Origin: Sordaria brevicollis
Taxonomy: Eukaryota > Ascomycota > Sordariomycetes > Sordariales > Sordariaceae
Length of the DNA: 64,000 bases
Direction of reading: 5' to 3'
NCBI GenBank assembly: GCA_033439795.1
Contig: JAUTDP010000009.1
Location: forward strand, 992,001 to 1,056,000
Positions 1 through 12,772 of the stretch are shown piece by piece. The position numbers and the translations under genes are program-made. The notes under the pieces are model-generated. The model had not been told where the DNA came from, did not search any database, and saw only the letters and a list, made by a program, of their open reading frames with translations. How positions within the stretch are numbered: position 1 is the first letter of the stretch; each line of letters opens with the position of its first letter.

Positions 1-1097
1 ACCACGCATGATCAGTCTATTCCCTCCCGTACGTGAATGGACTTTACTGTCTTTTGGTCTCCCCATCCGCTGCGTCTCTCGCTGTCTCATTGTCTTCCCA
101 ACCACTGGGAACAAATACCCGTCCCCCATCTATCTCCATTCTAATACAATCCATCAACATTTTCAGAAACCATCTTTTCTTTACCCATAACCATCTGTTT
201 CTGAAACTACACATCCCCTGTGAAAGAAATATCATCATCAAGGTACCCTCCCAGAGAAAGCTCTAGGCAATCCCATCGGTCGAGGTAGCGGTCGTACTGA
301 GTTCAAGTCCACCAAGTCAAAAAGCTCAGCCAAATTATCTCGATTTCCGCCATCAAGTCTGAACAACGCCGTGTGATCTAACAACGCCGCAGGGTATCAT
401 CATCATGCAAAAGTGAACATCAGAAATGCCCATAACCGCCAATATGCTAACCGTAGACTCATTCATGATCATCAAACATGAGAAGCAATCGACAAAGTTC
501 CAGTAAAGGCATGCCGACTGTGAGTGTAAAAATACGGTAGTTCGTCAAAGTGTCATTGCCCTGATACCAAAGGGCCATTCATTGCTTGTACGTTCAGCTT
601 CCCAGGAGGGATGCTTACTAGTACAAAGCTGCATTCATTACGTCTGAGGGTCGGTCGGCAACTGAGGCCAACTTACTGCTCGAAAGACGCGACTTCATTG
701 TCAAGGAGGTCCGCCTGGCTACTGCGCCAGTTTATCCATCCGAGACGACATCATATCAAGGAGTTTCAACCTCTCGATCTCGACGGTCTACTATTCCGAG
801 AAACATCATTGAGCTCGTTTTAGGGCTGATTGCCCCACAAACAAGGCGAAAACCAACCCATGGTGAGCTATTCCATTCCCAAGGAGAGGTTGCCCGGACA
901 CCACGGTGCGGTCAACGTCATGGAGGCCAGAAACTGCTCCAAGAGCAGCTCTAATGCGAAGAAAACAAGGGAAGGGAAAACGAGAAAAATACTGAAGAAA
1001 AACAACGGAAAACGAACCGACCGGAACACAGAAATAAACACAAACACTGGCATACCCCAACGCAGACAGACATCGACACGCAACATCCACCCAAAGG
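1..1097. other. Intergenic, no gene seen
   Basis: I see no supported gene here. Open frames are short, overlap on both strands and show no domain. The right part should hold the 3' untranslated region of the minus-strand ATPase gene that ends at 1098. Confidence 0.5.
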
Positions 1098-3807
1098 CTA
1101 GGCAGCCATGATGCTCTGACCTCCATCGGCGGTGGTTCTGTTGCGAATGCGTATCTTGAGCACGCCGTGAGCCAGCCTCTTCACCGTCGCAGACGCGGGT
1201 GACGCAGTCGAGGGGGGAGAGGCAGGCTTTTTCGTTTCATCCGAAGGGGTGGCGGTAGGAGGTGCCGTTTCCTGTTGTTGCTTGTCGCTAGTCGGTACAC
1301 CCAAATTAATATGCTGTAGCTGAGATTGCAAATCATCGACAGTTCCGGCATCTGGCTTGGTTGCGGCTGTTGACGTCGAGGAAGTTTGAGCATTAGCCCT
1401 CTGCACACCCACAATTGCGCTCGGCGCAAACACTAACGCCTCACCAACTTTCAGAGCCACGATTTTGGCGAAGAGTTCCATGGCAGGATCGTTGTGGCCC
1501 AGAGACAATGCATTGACACCATCAGTGTCGATGTCCTCAGCCCTACTCTGAGTCATCGCCAAGGCCTTCTCCAACATCCTCCCACCCTTGCTAACACCAG
1601 CTAAGTGCTTAGACAGAGCCCTTAGCCAGTCGGGACTGGTGAAGCGATGCACAATTGTGACGCTGCATAGGTCGAGGAGCTTGGGTGAAATTGTGGGCTC
1701 TTGAGTTGAAATGATGACACGAGCTCCCAGATGACGTTGAAGGCGGATGGTTTCGAGGAGACGGTCTGTCAAGGTGCGACACTCAGCTGAGCCAGTGTCC
1801 GTGCTCATGTATTTGTGAGCCTCGTCGAGGGCAATGACACGGCCGATGCTATTAGGGTCCTGTTCAAGAAACAGGGACAAGCAGATGTTGAACAATGAGC
1901 AGGCCATCTCTGCAGTTACGCAGGGGCACGAAAGGTCAACAATAGTGAGCATACCAGCGTGAGGAGCCCAGCTGTTGCCTGAAGTTACTTTGGCCGATTT
2001 CCTGGCTTGGCCTGGATTGTATGCCTTGGCCTGTTGCTCAACCATGAAACTTTCCAAAGTGTCAAGACGCTGTTTGAGCGGAGCCAGCTGATGTTCTGTA
2101 AGATCCTCAGCAAACATGTTGCGCTTGAAGGCGGCGTAGTCGAATGAGCCCCCATGGGCTTGCTGCTGAATGCGCAAATCACGCAGGACACGGTTGAGCA
2201 CATGGAGGTAAAGCGGCATGGAGGAAGCGGAGCTGACTGCCATCAGGTCCAGCATACGCCTGGTGTCCAGGTCCGACTGGTTGAGGCGAAGCTCCTCGAT
2301 CATGATGTTCGGGAACCGTCCATACAGCTTGCGCATCGTGCGGATGTTTGTCGGCGGGCACAGCACGCGCACTTTGATATTTGGATTGGAAGACAGCCAG
2401 GCTGCTTCGCAGGGAGATCCACCGGTGTCAGATATGAAAGTGTCATAATGGAAAACGATCCCTAAAGTACAATTATTATTATCTTCCATATATCCTAAAA
2501 AAGCCAAAGAAGGGGGGGGGGGGGGGGGGGGGGTTGTGGTTACCAGTTAAGGGATGAGGTAGTACCGTCGCATCGCATGGCGCGATTGCGTTCTCAAGGA
2601 GGCAGGAGAGTGTGTGGCTCTTGCCAGAACCCTGGCTACCACAGATGAAGAAGCTGGACGGTGCCGCAATGTTCCAGAAAATGCGCGGATCCGAGCTGGC
2701 TGACCCGTCTGAGTCAAGGGAGCCAATATCACCACCAAGCAAACCGTACTGGGTAAAGGGTTTTTGACCCTTTGCAGTTTTGGTGATTTGGTTGGCGTAC
2801 TTGCGCACTGGCTCAGTGAACAGCGGAGTGGTCGATATTTCGTTCAATTCATCCTGGTCCGGGCGGTGCTCGAGGAGACGCAAGTGAGTCTTTGGAATAG
2901 GGTGTTCATTTTCACTTGCTGATTCGCAATCGCTGGTAGTATTGCTTTGCCCGCCACTGGTGCTTCCTTGGTCGGTACTGGCGCTCTTCGATACGGAGCT
3001 GGTGACCGATGCCGAAAGGAAGCCCGTATTAGGCGTCGAGGCACTAGGAGCCACAACTAGGGCAGTTTGGGAGGCGGTTGGCGTGGGAGGAACACTCGGC
3101 TGGGAGGTCGCCATGCTGAACGGACCGAAGCTACCAAAGGGAGACGGCTTTTGGGTAGGAGGGGTGGCCTTGTTGATACCAGATGTACCTGTGTTGACGA
3201 CGCCGCTGTTGCCAAAAACACCGCCGCCAAAGCCAGGGCCGTTACTGGAGACGGTGCTGCTGCTGGTAGTGTCGTTTGCCTTGACGTTACTAGTCGCTGG
3301 AGTTTTGACGAGACTGCTGTTGCCGAAGAAACTGGAGGTGACGGTACCTCTGCTAGAGGTATTGTTTGACTTGACGTTGCTAGCCGCTAGGGGTTTGACG
3401 GGATTGTTGTTGCCAAAGGGACTGACGGTGCTTGTTGTCCCAAGCAGAGTACCAGTTCCACTACTATTGCCTCCAAAGAGGCTGCCGGTGGTGTTGCTGA
3501 CCTTCACACTACCGGTTGTATTGCTGTTGGCAGTGTTGGTGTTACCGAAGCCAAAAACAAATATTTTTCTGCCTGCCTGATAGTCTGCCAGTCTGAGCTC
3601 TTCCTGTGAGAACTGTATGAAGGGTTGCTGGGCTGAGATGTTTTGCAAGGAGTCGGATGCGATGCGGCCACCAACTTCGACAGCGTTGATAGGAGTAGGA
3701 GTAAAGGGGACAAATCCTGTGCCAGGACAATGCGGTGAGGCGGAAAGTTGCGCCTGAGTGTGCGCGGAAGAGTGCGTTGGAGGCGGCTTGGTCTTTTTGG
3801 GAGCCAT
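1098..3807 (-). CDS. P-loop ATPase with FG-rich N-terminal region, function unknown
   Basis: Two exons: 3807-2544 and 2461-1098, with an 82-nt intron (2462-2543). The lengths add to 2,628 nt, an exact 875-residue frame. The start chosen is the ATG of MAPKKTKPPP; the frame stays open upstream to 4068, which would add about 87 residues. The N-terminal half is Ser/Thr/Asn-rich with scattered FG pairs (FGFGN, LFGGN, SPFGNN, SFFGNS, GFGGGVFGNS, PFGSFGPF), like FG nucleoporins. Walker A is GSQGSGKS at about residues 390-397 and a Walker B-like IALDEAH lies near 630. A long helical ATPase domain follows, with an ISTQEP motif downstream as in HerA/TraG-like P-loop proteins. The splice site at 2462 was chosen over a closer AG because it joins PLTG directly to IVFHYDTF. 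Cellular role is unknown; the ATPase call is firm, the FG comparison is by eye. Confidence 0.8.
2512..2533. repeat. 22-nt G homopolymer inside an intron
   Basis: An uninterrupted run of 22 G on the + strand (C on the coding strand) lies in the only intron of the ATPase gene. It is close to the 5' splice site, which leaves little room for a normal branch point between the donor and the run. Confidence 0.95.
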
Positions 3808-4029
3808 CTTGACGACTGACGATGGTGATCCCGATATATATAGTCGATGACGCTCTTCCGTTTGAGGGGGACTGAATGAGAAGAGAGTGCGCTCAAGGAT
3901 ACGTAACGGAAGACAGACGTGTGTCTTGGGCCTTGCGCATGAGAAAGAATGTTGAAATGTATGAGGCCACAGAAAAGAATGGAAACGCACATCTTCAAAC
4001 GAAATGTTGGTGTTGTGGGGGAGACTGTG

Positions 4030-4063
4030 GTACGGTGGCCCAGGGCGTTCTTCGTAACACATC
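4030..4063 (+). repeat. 34-bp inverted repeat, left copy, at the edge of the AT-rich island
   Basis: The 34 bases beginning GTACGGTGGCCCAGGGCG recur exactly, in inverted orientation, at 15939-15972. The two copies sit just outside the two ends of the AT-rich block. This copy lies about 225 bp upstream of the ATPase start codon. It shows no RIP damage. Confidence 0.95.
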
Positions 4064-5529
4064 CACAAAAGTGAAATTCTACCACCTATAGGTCATAGCC
4101 CCGTACCCATGTAAGTCTAGCAAAATTCAATTCCGCGCACATCCTTTTCGCACATTACATCTCACCCCGCACTTTTCTTTCTCGAATAATTATCTATTAC
4201 TATTATTATATCGCGCTAACTCCCTTATAAATATATTAATTAATATAAAATAATATTAATTAATACTTATTGTAATTTAATAAATTTATCGCAATTAGAA
4301 CTATACTTACGCCGAATAAATTTATTCCGTTTAAACCCCCCCTACCGGCGCCGAGCCCTTTTATTCTATAGAATTATAAGGGTAAGAGTTTGGGTAATAA
4401 AAGTACCGCCCCGGATAAAATTTAGGAGTAAGAGACTCCTTAGGAAGATATTTTACGCTTTATATTTAAAAAATTAAAGTAAAATAAAATTTAAGAAATT
4501 AAAAATTTATTAACCGAATATAAAGTAAAAAGATATTAATTAAATACTATAATCGGTAATTAAAGGAGATTAAATTTAATTAATATCGATAAATTATTAT
4601 TAAATTTATTATATTTAAAACCTATTCGAATAATAATAAAAATTATATTACGAATTTAAAATAGATTCGTATAAAATATTATATAGCCGTAGTTTTATAC
4701 TTATTTATAAAGTAGGTTAATATTTCCGATTATAAAAAGTATAAGGTAATTAATATTCCCGGGCCTTTTAATAAGTATATCGTTAAAAATTTCGCTATTT
4801 ATAAAAGTACTTATACCTATTACTCTTAAAAGGGCGTTAATAAAAATTATTCTTTGCGTATTAATAAAATTATATTTTAATCGTTTTTAATTATTATTTA
4901 CTAATTATATTTATAGAGTGGGAGGAGAAGAATACGGCGCCTACGAAAATTTATTTCTCGGAGGAGAATATCGTCGGTATTTTAATTAGAGTTTTAAAGA
5001 AGGCTTTTCGCTAAATTAAAGCGTATAAGAAGGAAATTGAAAATAATCTTTAAATATAACTTAATAATAAATAGTATAATACCTTTAAAGGTACTTTTCT
5101 AATTCTTAATTTATTTTTATCTTTTATCTTTTATTTTTCATCGAAATAATAATTTTTATTCTATTATTATTTTATTTTATTTATTTTTTATTTATTATAA
5201 ATATAATAATTTTCTAATTTATTTTTATTATTTATTTCTTTATAGTTCTTTAAAATATTAATTTTTATTTTATATTAAATTATTATTTTTTATTCTTCTC
5301 AAGAATAATAATCTTACATTTATTTTTTTCCCTTTTCTTTTATTATTCCTTAAAATATTAATTTTTATACCATTTTTATTCATTGTTTTTATTCTTTATG
5401 AAAATATTAATTATTGTAATGTTTTTAACCTTTTTATTAATTTATTTATAAAGAATAAAGTACATATTATAAAAGTATAGAAATAAATCTTATTATATCT
5501 AAAATATTATTATTATTATTATTATTTTG

Positions 5530-5604
5530 TTTTTATTTCCTAAATTAAAATAGTAAAAATAATAATATTATTAATTTTTATTATTTTAATTTAGGAAATA
5601 AAAA
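5530..5604. repeat. 75-bp near-perfect palindrome in the AT island
   Basis: Arms of 23 bp (5530-5552 and 5582-5604, starting TTTTTATTTCCTAAATT) are exact reverse complements. The 29-bp spacer is itself nearly self-complementary around AATAATATTATT. The arms contain CC/GG, so this is more than random A/T matching. Confidence 0.85.
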
Positions 5605-6240
5605 TACATAAAACGATAAATATATTATATAAAGAATAAGAATAATAATAAAAAGGAAAAGAAATAGCAAAGAGATTATAAATATAAGATTTATTTATAT
5701 ATTTTATTTTTATTTCGAATAAAATCCTTATTATATTTATTATTTTTTATAATTCCCAAAAGAATTACAAATTTGTAATAACGTTTAAAAATATATAAAT
5801 TATTATAATATTAATAATATTATTTAAATTTAATATCGAATTTGATTTTATTATTTTAATATTATTATATTTATTATTAATATTATTATTAATATATAAT
5901 ATAATAATATACAAATTAATATATAAATTTGAGAAATTAAGATTTTAATATATTATATATATATATAAAGAGACGCGCTATTTATATAATTTTTAAATTT
6001 TATTTATATAATACCCTACTTTAAGTTTTTTTTGGGATAAATCTTTAAGAAAAGGGTATTTAAATATAAAATCTATATTATTAAGACCGTTAATTTTTTT
6101 TATATATTTTAGGGTTTTTACTAAAATATTGAAAAATAAGAAAATAAACAATTATATAACTATTAAATAAATATTCTATAATAATAATAAAAAAATCTCA
6201 AAATAAAAATGATAGTAATAATAATAATAATGATACTATA

Positions 6241-7080
6241 AGGTATATAAGTAAAGAAATATATATTAAAGGATTAAAAGAAAAATAAAGAAGGTATAAA
6301 ATTAAAAGTAAGAATAAAAGAATAAAAAAAAGGAAAAATTAGGGGGGAAATAGAAAGAAAAAATAAAGAGAAAAAGAAATAAAAAGATATAAAAAGTGAA
6401 ATATATAATAAAAATTAAAATAAGGAAGAAAAAGGGATTTATAGAAAGAATAAAATATATTTTAAGAAATTTATATTTAAAAATATTTAAAATGAGAATT
6501 ATATAAATAAATTAAATAAATAATTATAAATTCATAAAAATAATTCTTAATTAAATAAGTATAAAGAAATAAATAAATATTAGGGTAAATATATAAGTAA
6601 ATTAATAAAAAAGGAAATTAAATGAAAATTAAACATAAAATAAATTAAATAAAGAATTAAATAAATTTTAAATAAGGAATTAAATAGGAAATTAAAGAAA
6701 TAAAAAAAAACCTAATAGAAATATAATAGGGTAAAGAATAAATAAAAAATGTAAATAAAATAAGGTTAGAAAATAATAATGGAAATGAAGGGGGAAATAT
6801 TAAAAAGGCTATAAAGATTTAGAATAAATATTTGAATATAAAAGGGAAAAAAGAAAAAGAAAAAATTAAATATAAATATATAATAGAAGAGGTTTTTTAT
6901 AAAGAAAATATATTATATTAGGTAGGGAAATTGATTAATATTTTAAAATATAATGGAGTAAGAAAGTAAAGAACGTTATAGAATAATAAATATTAAAAGA
7001 ATTAAAGCATTTAAAAAATAAAGGGGAATTATATAAAAAAGATTAGTAAAGGTAAAGAAAATTAAATTTATAATTAATAA
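6241..7080. repeat. C-depleted purine-rich stretch
   Basis: By eye about 840 nt contain fewer than about ten C on the + strand but around a hundred G, in runs of A/G. A block at 5101-5400 has the opposite skew, with C but almost no G. No coding or structural RNA signal is recognised. Confidence 0.75.
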
Positions 7081-7999
7081 AATACAAAAGGCGATTTATT
7101 ATCTTCCCGGGTTTAATAAATTCCGCTCGGGGAAGAATTATTTTAATATATATTTATATATTTATTAATTTTTCATTCATAAATAATTTATTATAATTAT
7201 TAAATTATATTAAAGTGAATAATAAATTTACTTTTATATATATTTTAAATAATTATTAAATATTAAATTTAATATAATAATTATTATAAATTATAAATTA
7301 TATATAAAAGTATAAAATAATATATAAATCTTTAAAATATAATAATATTTATTATTTAAAAAATATTTATATTATTAAAAAAAAAAGAAATTATATTATT
7401 TTATTTTTTTACGTTTATATACTACTTTTATAATAAAGACTATTTAATACCCGTTATTAATATTAGTCGTATTAATTCATACCCTTTATATTCTTCTATA
7501 AATCCGGGTTAATTTTATCCTAATTTTATTAATCAATTTTAATTAATTTTAATTTTTTTTTAATTATTCAATTTCCTTTTATCGATAGTTTTACTATACA
7601 ATATTTATATTATACCTTTATAATCTTCATTATTAATATGTCTTTCTTTTTAGCCTCTGCTATTTACCCCGTTTCGAATATGCCTTACGCAATTTATATT
7701 TAGGAGCACCCCTCCTAGGAAGTATATAAACGATATAATTAGAGATTTCTTTTCGTCGTTGAATTTAATAGGAATTCTACTTCTCTTTTATTATCCTAAA
7801 ATATTGAAGAAGAATCTTCTTAACCCGCCCCTCTATTTCTTTAACCTATTTAATTTATCCGTTAACCTCCTTAACCCGTTCGACCTGTCCTTATATTTAT
7901 TTTTTATATTTAATTATCGTCTTTTAACGCCTTCGTTATTTATAGGACCCTAAATATTTCGCTATTTAACTTTATAACGTTAAATAATACCTACTTTAA

Positions 8000-10900
8000 A
8001 TAAAAAAAAATAAGATTAATTAGAATAAATTTAATAAAATAGATTTTCTAATTATATTTTCGTAGTATAAAAGAAAATTCATTTAAATAAAGGGTAATAA
8101 TAACCGGTATATTTTAAAAATATCTTTTTATTATATTCTATTTATAATATACCCCTATCCTTATTTAATATCCGCTATTTTCGAAAATTATTAAACTTTT
8201 ATTAATCGAATAATTAAATAATCGAATAAAGAGGTTAAATTAGGGATTAAAAACGTAAATATTACGAAATTAGAATTTATTAATATTAACCTATATATTA
8301 TTAGCGGTAAATATTAATTTACTAATTTCGGATTTAATAAAAAGCGGCCCGTAAATTTTAATAATATTAAAAACCGATAATTAAATAACGGTAAAATTAA
8401 GGAGGGGATTATTTTTAATATTATATTAATAATAATACCCAACGAAGAGGATATTAAAAGCGAAGTCGAAACCCCCCCGAAGAGAAGTCGGAAACGTATT
8501 ATTAATTTAATTATTATTATTTCTGCGCTTACCCCTATTTATAAACGAATAGCTTCGCTAAAAAAAAGTAAATTTATTATTATTATTAAATAGGAATTAG
8601 GTATTAAAGAGGAGGATAATATTATAATATAAGAATTAATTATTAAATAAAAGCCGGGTATTAATAAAGTAAAATCGAATAAAAAAAGTAAGTGTATTAA
8701 GAAAATATTAAATATTAGAAAGAAATAAGTAATAAATAAAAAACTAATAATAAAATAAGAATTAATCGAAAATTTTGGCTATAGTAATTCGCTACCGCCC
8801 TCTTTATAGCGACCCTTTATAATTAAAAAGGAAAAAAATAATAATAAAAACGAAGAAGAATAGTAAAAGGGAAAGGGGGATAATAATATTAACTTTTTCG
8901 ATTTATTAATTAACGATATTATTATATTTAAGAGTTTAAAGCGTAAATCGGCTTTACGTACCCTAAAGTATATATTAACTATTTTTAGGCGGTTAAATTC
9001 GATTAACGTTAATTCGCTTCGATTAGCGTTAAATAATTTAAATACGCTTTTTACTCATTCGATATATAATTATTAGTAATAAATATAAGGGATTATAGGG
9101 CGGTATATAATATTAATTATAATTTCTACGTATTTTTAAATTTAATTTAACGTATTCGAATCCTTTAATTGAAATTATTCGCGTAATAATTTTTTTATAT
9201 AAATGATTATATTCGCTTCGTACTTTGCATTATTTATTTATAATATAAAAAAAATAATATAGGGTTTTAAAAAGTAATTTTAAAATATATTTAGAATTAA
9301 TTAATTATAATTCGTATATAATACGCCCTTCGATAATAATCGCTATCCGTAGATATTCCTTTATACTTACTATTATTAAACGTTAATTATTATTAATTTA
9401 AAAAAATCACTCTTATTCTATATTAATAATTATTTTATTATTAATATTATAACCTTTAATTATATTTTATTTACTTTTAATATTATTATTCTTTTCCGAA
9501 TATTAAATTACTTCGCTATTATACCTCCTTTACGTATTAACCTTTATATTTATTATAATTTTATTATCGATATATATTCGGTTAATTAACGTTATAATAA
9601 TATTATCCTTAATTTAAAACGTTTATTTAATTTTAAAATATTTAAATAAACGTTATAACACTTTACGAAAGAGATAGGGATTTTTTCGAATCGCGGACCG
9701 CGTAATCAAATTACCGACGACTTTATTTTAAAAATTAAAGAGTTTTTCTATAAATATTCGCTAAATAATAGGGAATTTTACGAATTCCTTTTTAAAGAAA
9801 ATTTCGTAAATATTTCAATTACCGGTATAAAAATATTATAGCGTAATTTAAATTTATATTATTTTAATATTTATAAACGTCTTTACGAAAAATTCATTTA
9901 AATTCGTATTATTTTAAACGAAAAAAAGAATAAAAACGAATTCTACTATATATAGAAATTTAATAAACGCTAATTCTAATATTATTTTAAAGTTAAATAT
10001 AATTTATTTATTCTTCGCGAATTATTCTTTATTATATTTAAAAACGTTTTCTCCGAAGTAATAAAAGAACGAATTACCTTCTTATAACGATAGAAAGGAG
10101 GTTAAATAGTATTAGGTCCCAATTATTAATAATATATTAACGGATATTATAAATTTAAACCCTTTAAAATTAAAGTTTATATTAATATTAATACGTATTC
10201 TTATTATATATTATAATTTTATATTAATATTTCCGCGATTATATAGCGGTTAATTTTTAATTAAATAGTAGAAGTAATTAATAAACGTAGGTTTTTACCT
10301 ATATAAATGCAATTTAATTGTAGCGGAGAAATTAATATAAGAGCGATATTAATTTATTATATAATTTTAAATTCTTTAATATAACGACGATTTAAATTAA
10401 AACGGATTATATAAAATAAAGTAGTAATTTTTAAATACAAATTAATAAGCGAAGACTTTATAATTAAATATAATATTATATTAAAGGATTAATAATTCTT
10501 AACGTATTAAAAAAGCAATATCCTAATTTTATATAACGTTTTAATCTAGGGAATAAATACTATTAATTAGAAGATTAAAAATTAATAGAAGTATTTATAT
10601 AATAGTAGGGTATATTTCTAGAAGGTAAGTCGTTTTTCGTTGATTTTAATTACCGTTAATTTATATTAATTAATAATAATTTAACGTTATTAAAATTACT
10701 TTTAACGTTTAGAAGTAATTAATTATTAATCGAAGGCGAGGATTAAGGATTGTATTACTTTATTATATACCTTTATACCGTTTATTCGAAAAGAATTCGC
10801 CGATTTTATTAGGTAGTAAAATTCCTATTTAATTTATTAATAATATTACTACCGCTATATAATACCGGGATAACCGCGCAATTTATATTATAAATATAAT

Positions 10901-11340
10901 AAGATTAAGGCTATAAATTATTGGGTAAAGATAGATTAAAATTAATAGCGCTATTTAAAGAGCTTTACTAACCGAAATAATTTCGAACGGAATAAATATT
11001 TATTTAAAAATATAATATAATTATATAAAAGGATTATAAATACTTTTATATTTTATACGCAAAATAGCGCTAATTCTTTATTATATATATAATATAATTA
11101 TTTTCGTAAGGAGTTTAAAAAGTATTATATTACTAGTATTATACCGGCGTTATCGCTTTTTAAATTATTAAAGGGCGTTTAGGAGGAATTGAAAAAAAAG
11201 TTGAATAATATAAGTATTAATATTAATATATAGGAAAATAAAGAAGGAGAGGAGGATAATTCGATAGAGGATAATATAAATAATTAAGAAGTGTAAATAA
11301 ATAATTAAAAATATTCGAGTATAATTAATATTAATTAAAG
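8000..11340. mobile_element. Degenerate RIP-mutated element of unidentified class
   Basis: This part of the island has more C and G than its surroundings, mostly in CpG, CpC and GpG, as expected when a once GC-richer coding element has lost its CpA/TpG sites. Stops occur in every frame. I could not recognise a transposase, reverse transcriptase or terminal repeats, so class and exact ends are unknown. Confidence 0.45.
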
Positions 11341-11384
11341 ATAATAATTGAGATTTTTATTGGAATTTTGGTATTATAGTTTAT

Positions 11385-11804
11385 GAGGATGTTTAATTGT
11401 ACGGCCAAAAAATCTTTTCTTTTTCACTTTTTAAATAATATTAAATTTAAGAAAAAAACCTAAAGTAGTAAAAAATATACCGCTAGAATTCTTGAATTTT
11501 ATTTTATTAATTATTTTAAATTTCGTTATAATAATTTTAAATTTAAATTAAGCGAGCTTTAAAATTTATAATATAAAATTAAATATTTTATTTCGAAAAG
11601 ATATTTAAAGAAAAGTTAATAAAAATAAAATAATTAATTAATAAAAACTATATTATTTTAAAGAATAAAAAATTAGAAAAATTATAATATTTTATTTATT
11701 TTAAGAGTATTTTTCTTTATTTTATAAACGTAGAAAGTTTTAAAATATAATTTTTTATTTAATTATACGAAAAGAGGTTTAAAGCCGTACAATTAATCGC
11801 CCTC
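11385..11804. mobile_element. 420-bp terminal-inverted-repeat element (type 1)
   Basis: The left end GAGGATGTTTAATTGTACGG matches the reverse complement of the right end (GAGGGCGATTAATTGTACGG) with three differences in 20 bp. Adjacent 8-mers (TAGTTTAT and TAATTAAT) match at six of eight positions, so a target duplication is possible but not secure. There is no coding capacity; a non-autonomous DNA transposon is the simplest reading. Confidence 0.6.
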
Positions 11805-12097
11805 TAATTAATATATTTTTAATATTAAAAATAATTATAATTATTAAAAGTTAGAATATTCTATAAAAAAATATTTATAATTATAATATATTTAAAGGAA
11901 TATTATTAATTTTGTAAATATTTAAAAATTATTTTTTTATTTTTATACTTTTATAAATAATAATAATATATATACGGTATTTTTAAAGAATCAAAAAAAT
12001 GCCAAAAAATTAGTTTAATATTTAATTTAAATAAAAATAATTTTTAAAAATTTAATATAAAATAAAGTAAAATATAAATATAAAAAAGTAAAAATAA

Positions 12098-12501
12098 GAA
12101 AAACGTTATTTATACGGATTTAAAACGCTATTTATACGGATGTGAAATTTCTAATACTTTTACTATTTAAAAAAAAAAAATCGCGAAATATTAAAAATAA
12201 ATCTATTTTAATTATTAATTTTTATTAATATTTTTATATTACGTACTTGCATTTTACAAACCTTATTCGTTAAAATGAAATATATTTTAAACTTTTTTCT
12301 AAATTTTTTTAACTTATTTTAAAAAATAAGGAATTTAGGTTTTTTTTTACGTAGAATAGAGTTTATAGAGCCGTTTGAAATATTAAAATATAGAGCAAAA
12401 AATAATAAAAATTCTAAACTAAAAAATATATTTTTCCTATGTAAATTAATTAAATTATTTAAATAACTATAATTTTCGTATCCGTAAAAATAGCGTTCTT
12501 T
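12098..12501. mobile_element. 404-bp terminal-inverted-repeat element (type 2, copy 1)
   Basis: The left end carries AACGYTATTTATACGGAT twice in tandem, and the right end carries it once in inverted orientation. The terminal 22 bp agree at 18 positions, two of the four differences being C/T. The flanks show a perfect 8-bp direct repeat AAAAATAA (12090-12097 and 12502-12509), the duplication size made by hAT-type transposases. A second copy lies at 14245-14642. There is no coding capacity. Confidence 0.75.
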
Positions 12502-12772
12502 AAAAATAAAATTGAATTTAATATATATTAATAACTTTAAAGTAAATTTAAAAAACTATTAAAATTATTTATTTTAATTTAATTAATCTAATTTATTATT
12601 TATTATAATAAAAATTAAAAATAATTTAAATTGAATTTTATTAAAGAATTTATAAACGTTTAATTTATTATATTAAAAAAGGTTTATTTATAAAAAGTAT
12701 AAAAAATTTAATAATAAATAATTTTTTACTTTTATAAATTTTAATTAATAAATAAATCGAAATATATATAAA

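Noticed and set aside
265..330. tRNA-like stretch with GAGTTCAAGTCC
   Set aside because: No acceptor or anticodon stems could be formed convincingly.
2942..3580. 212-codon plus-strand frame opposite the FG region
   Set aside because: Mirror of the Ser/Thr/Gly-rich coding strand; Leu/Val/Pro-rich text with no domain or splice support.
7759..7953. 64-codon frame inside the AT island
   Set aside because: Low-complexity Leu/Phe/Tyr/Asn text expected by chance in A/T-rich RIP DNA.
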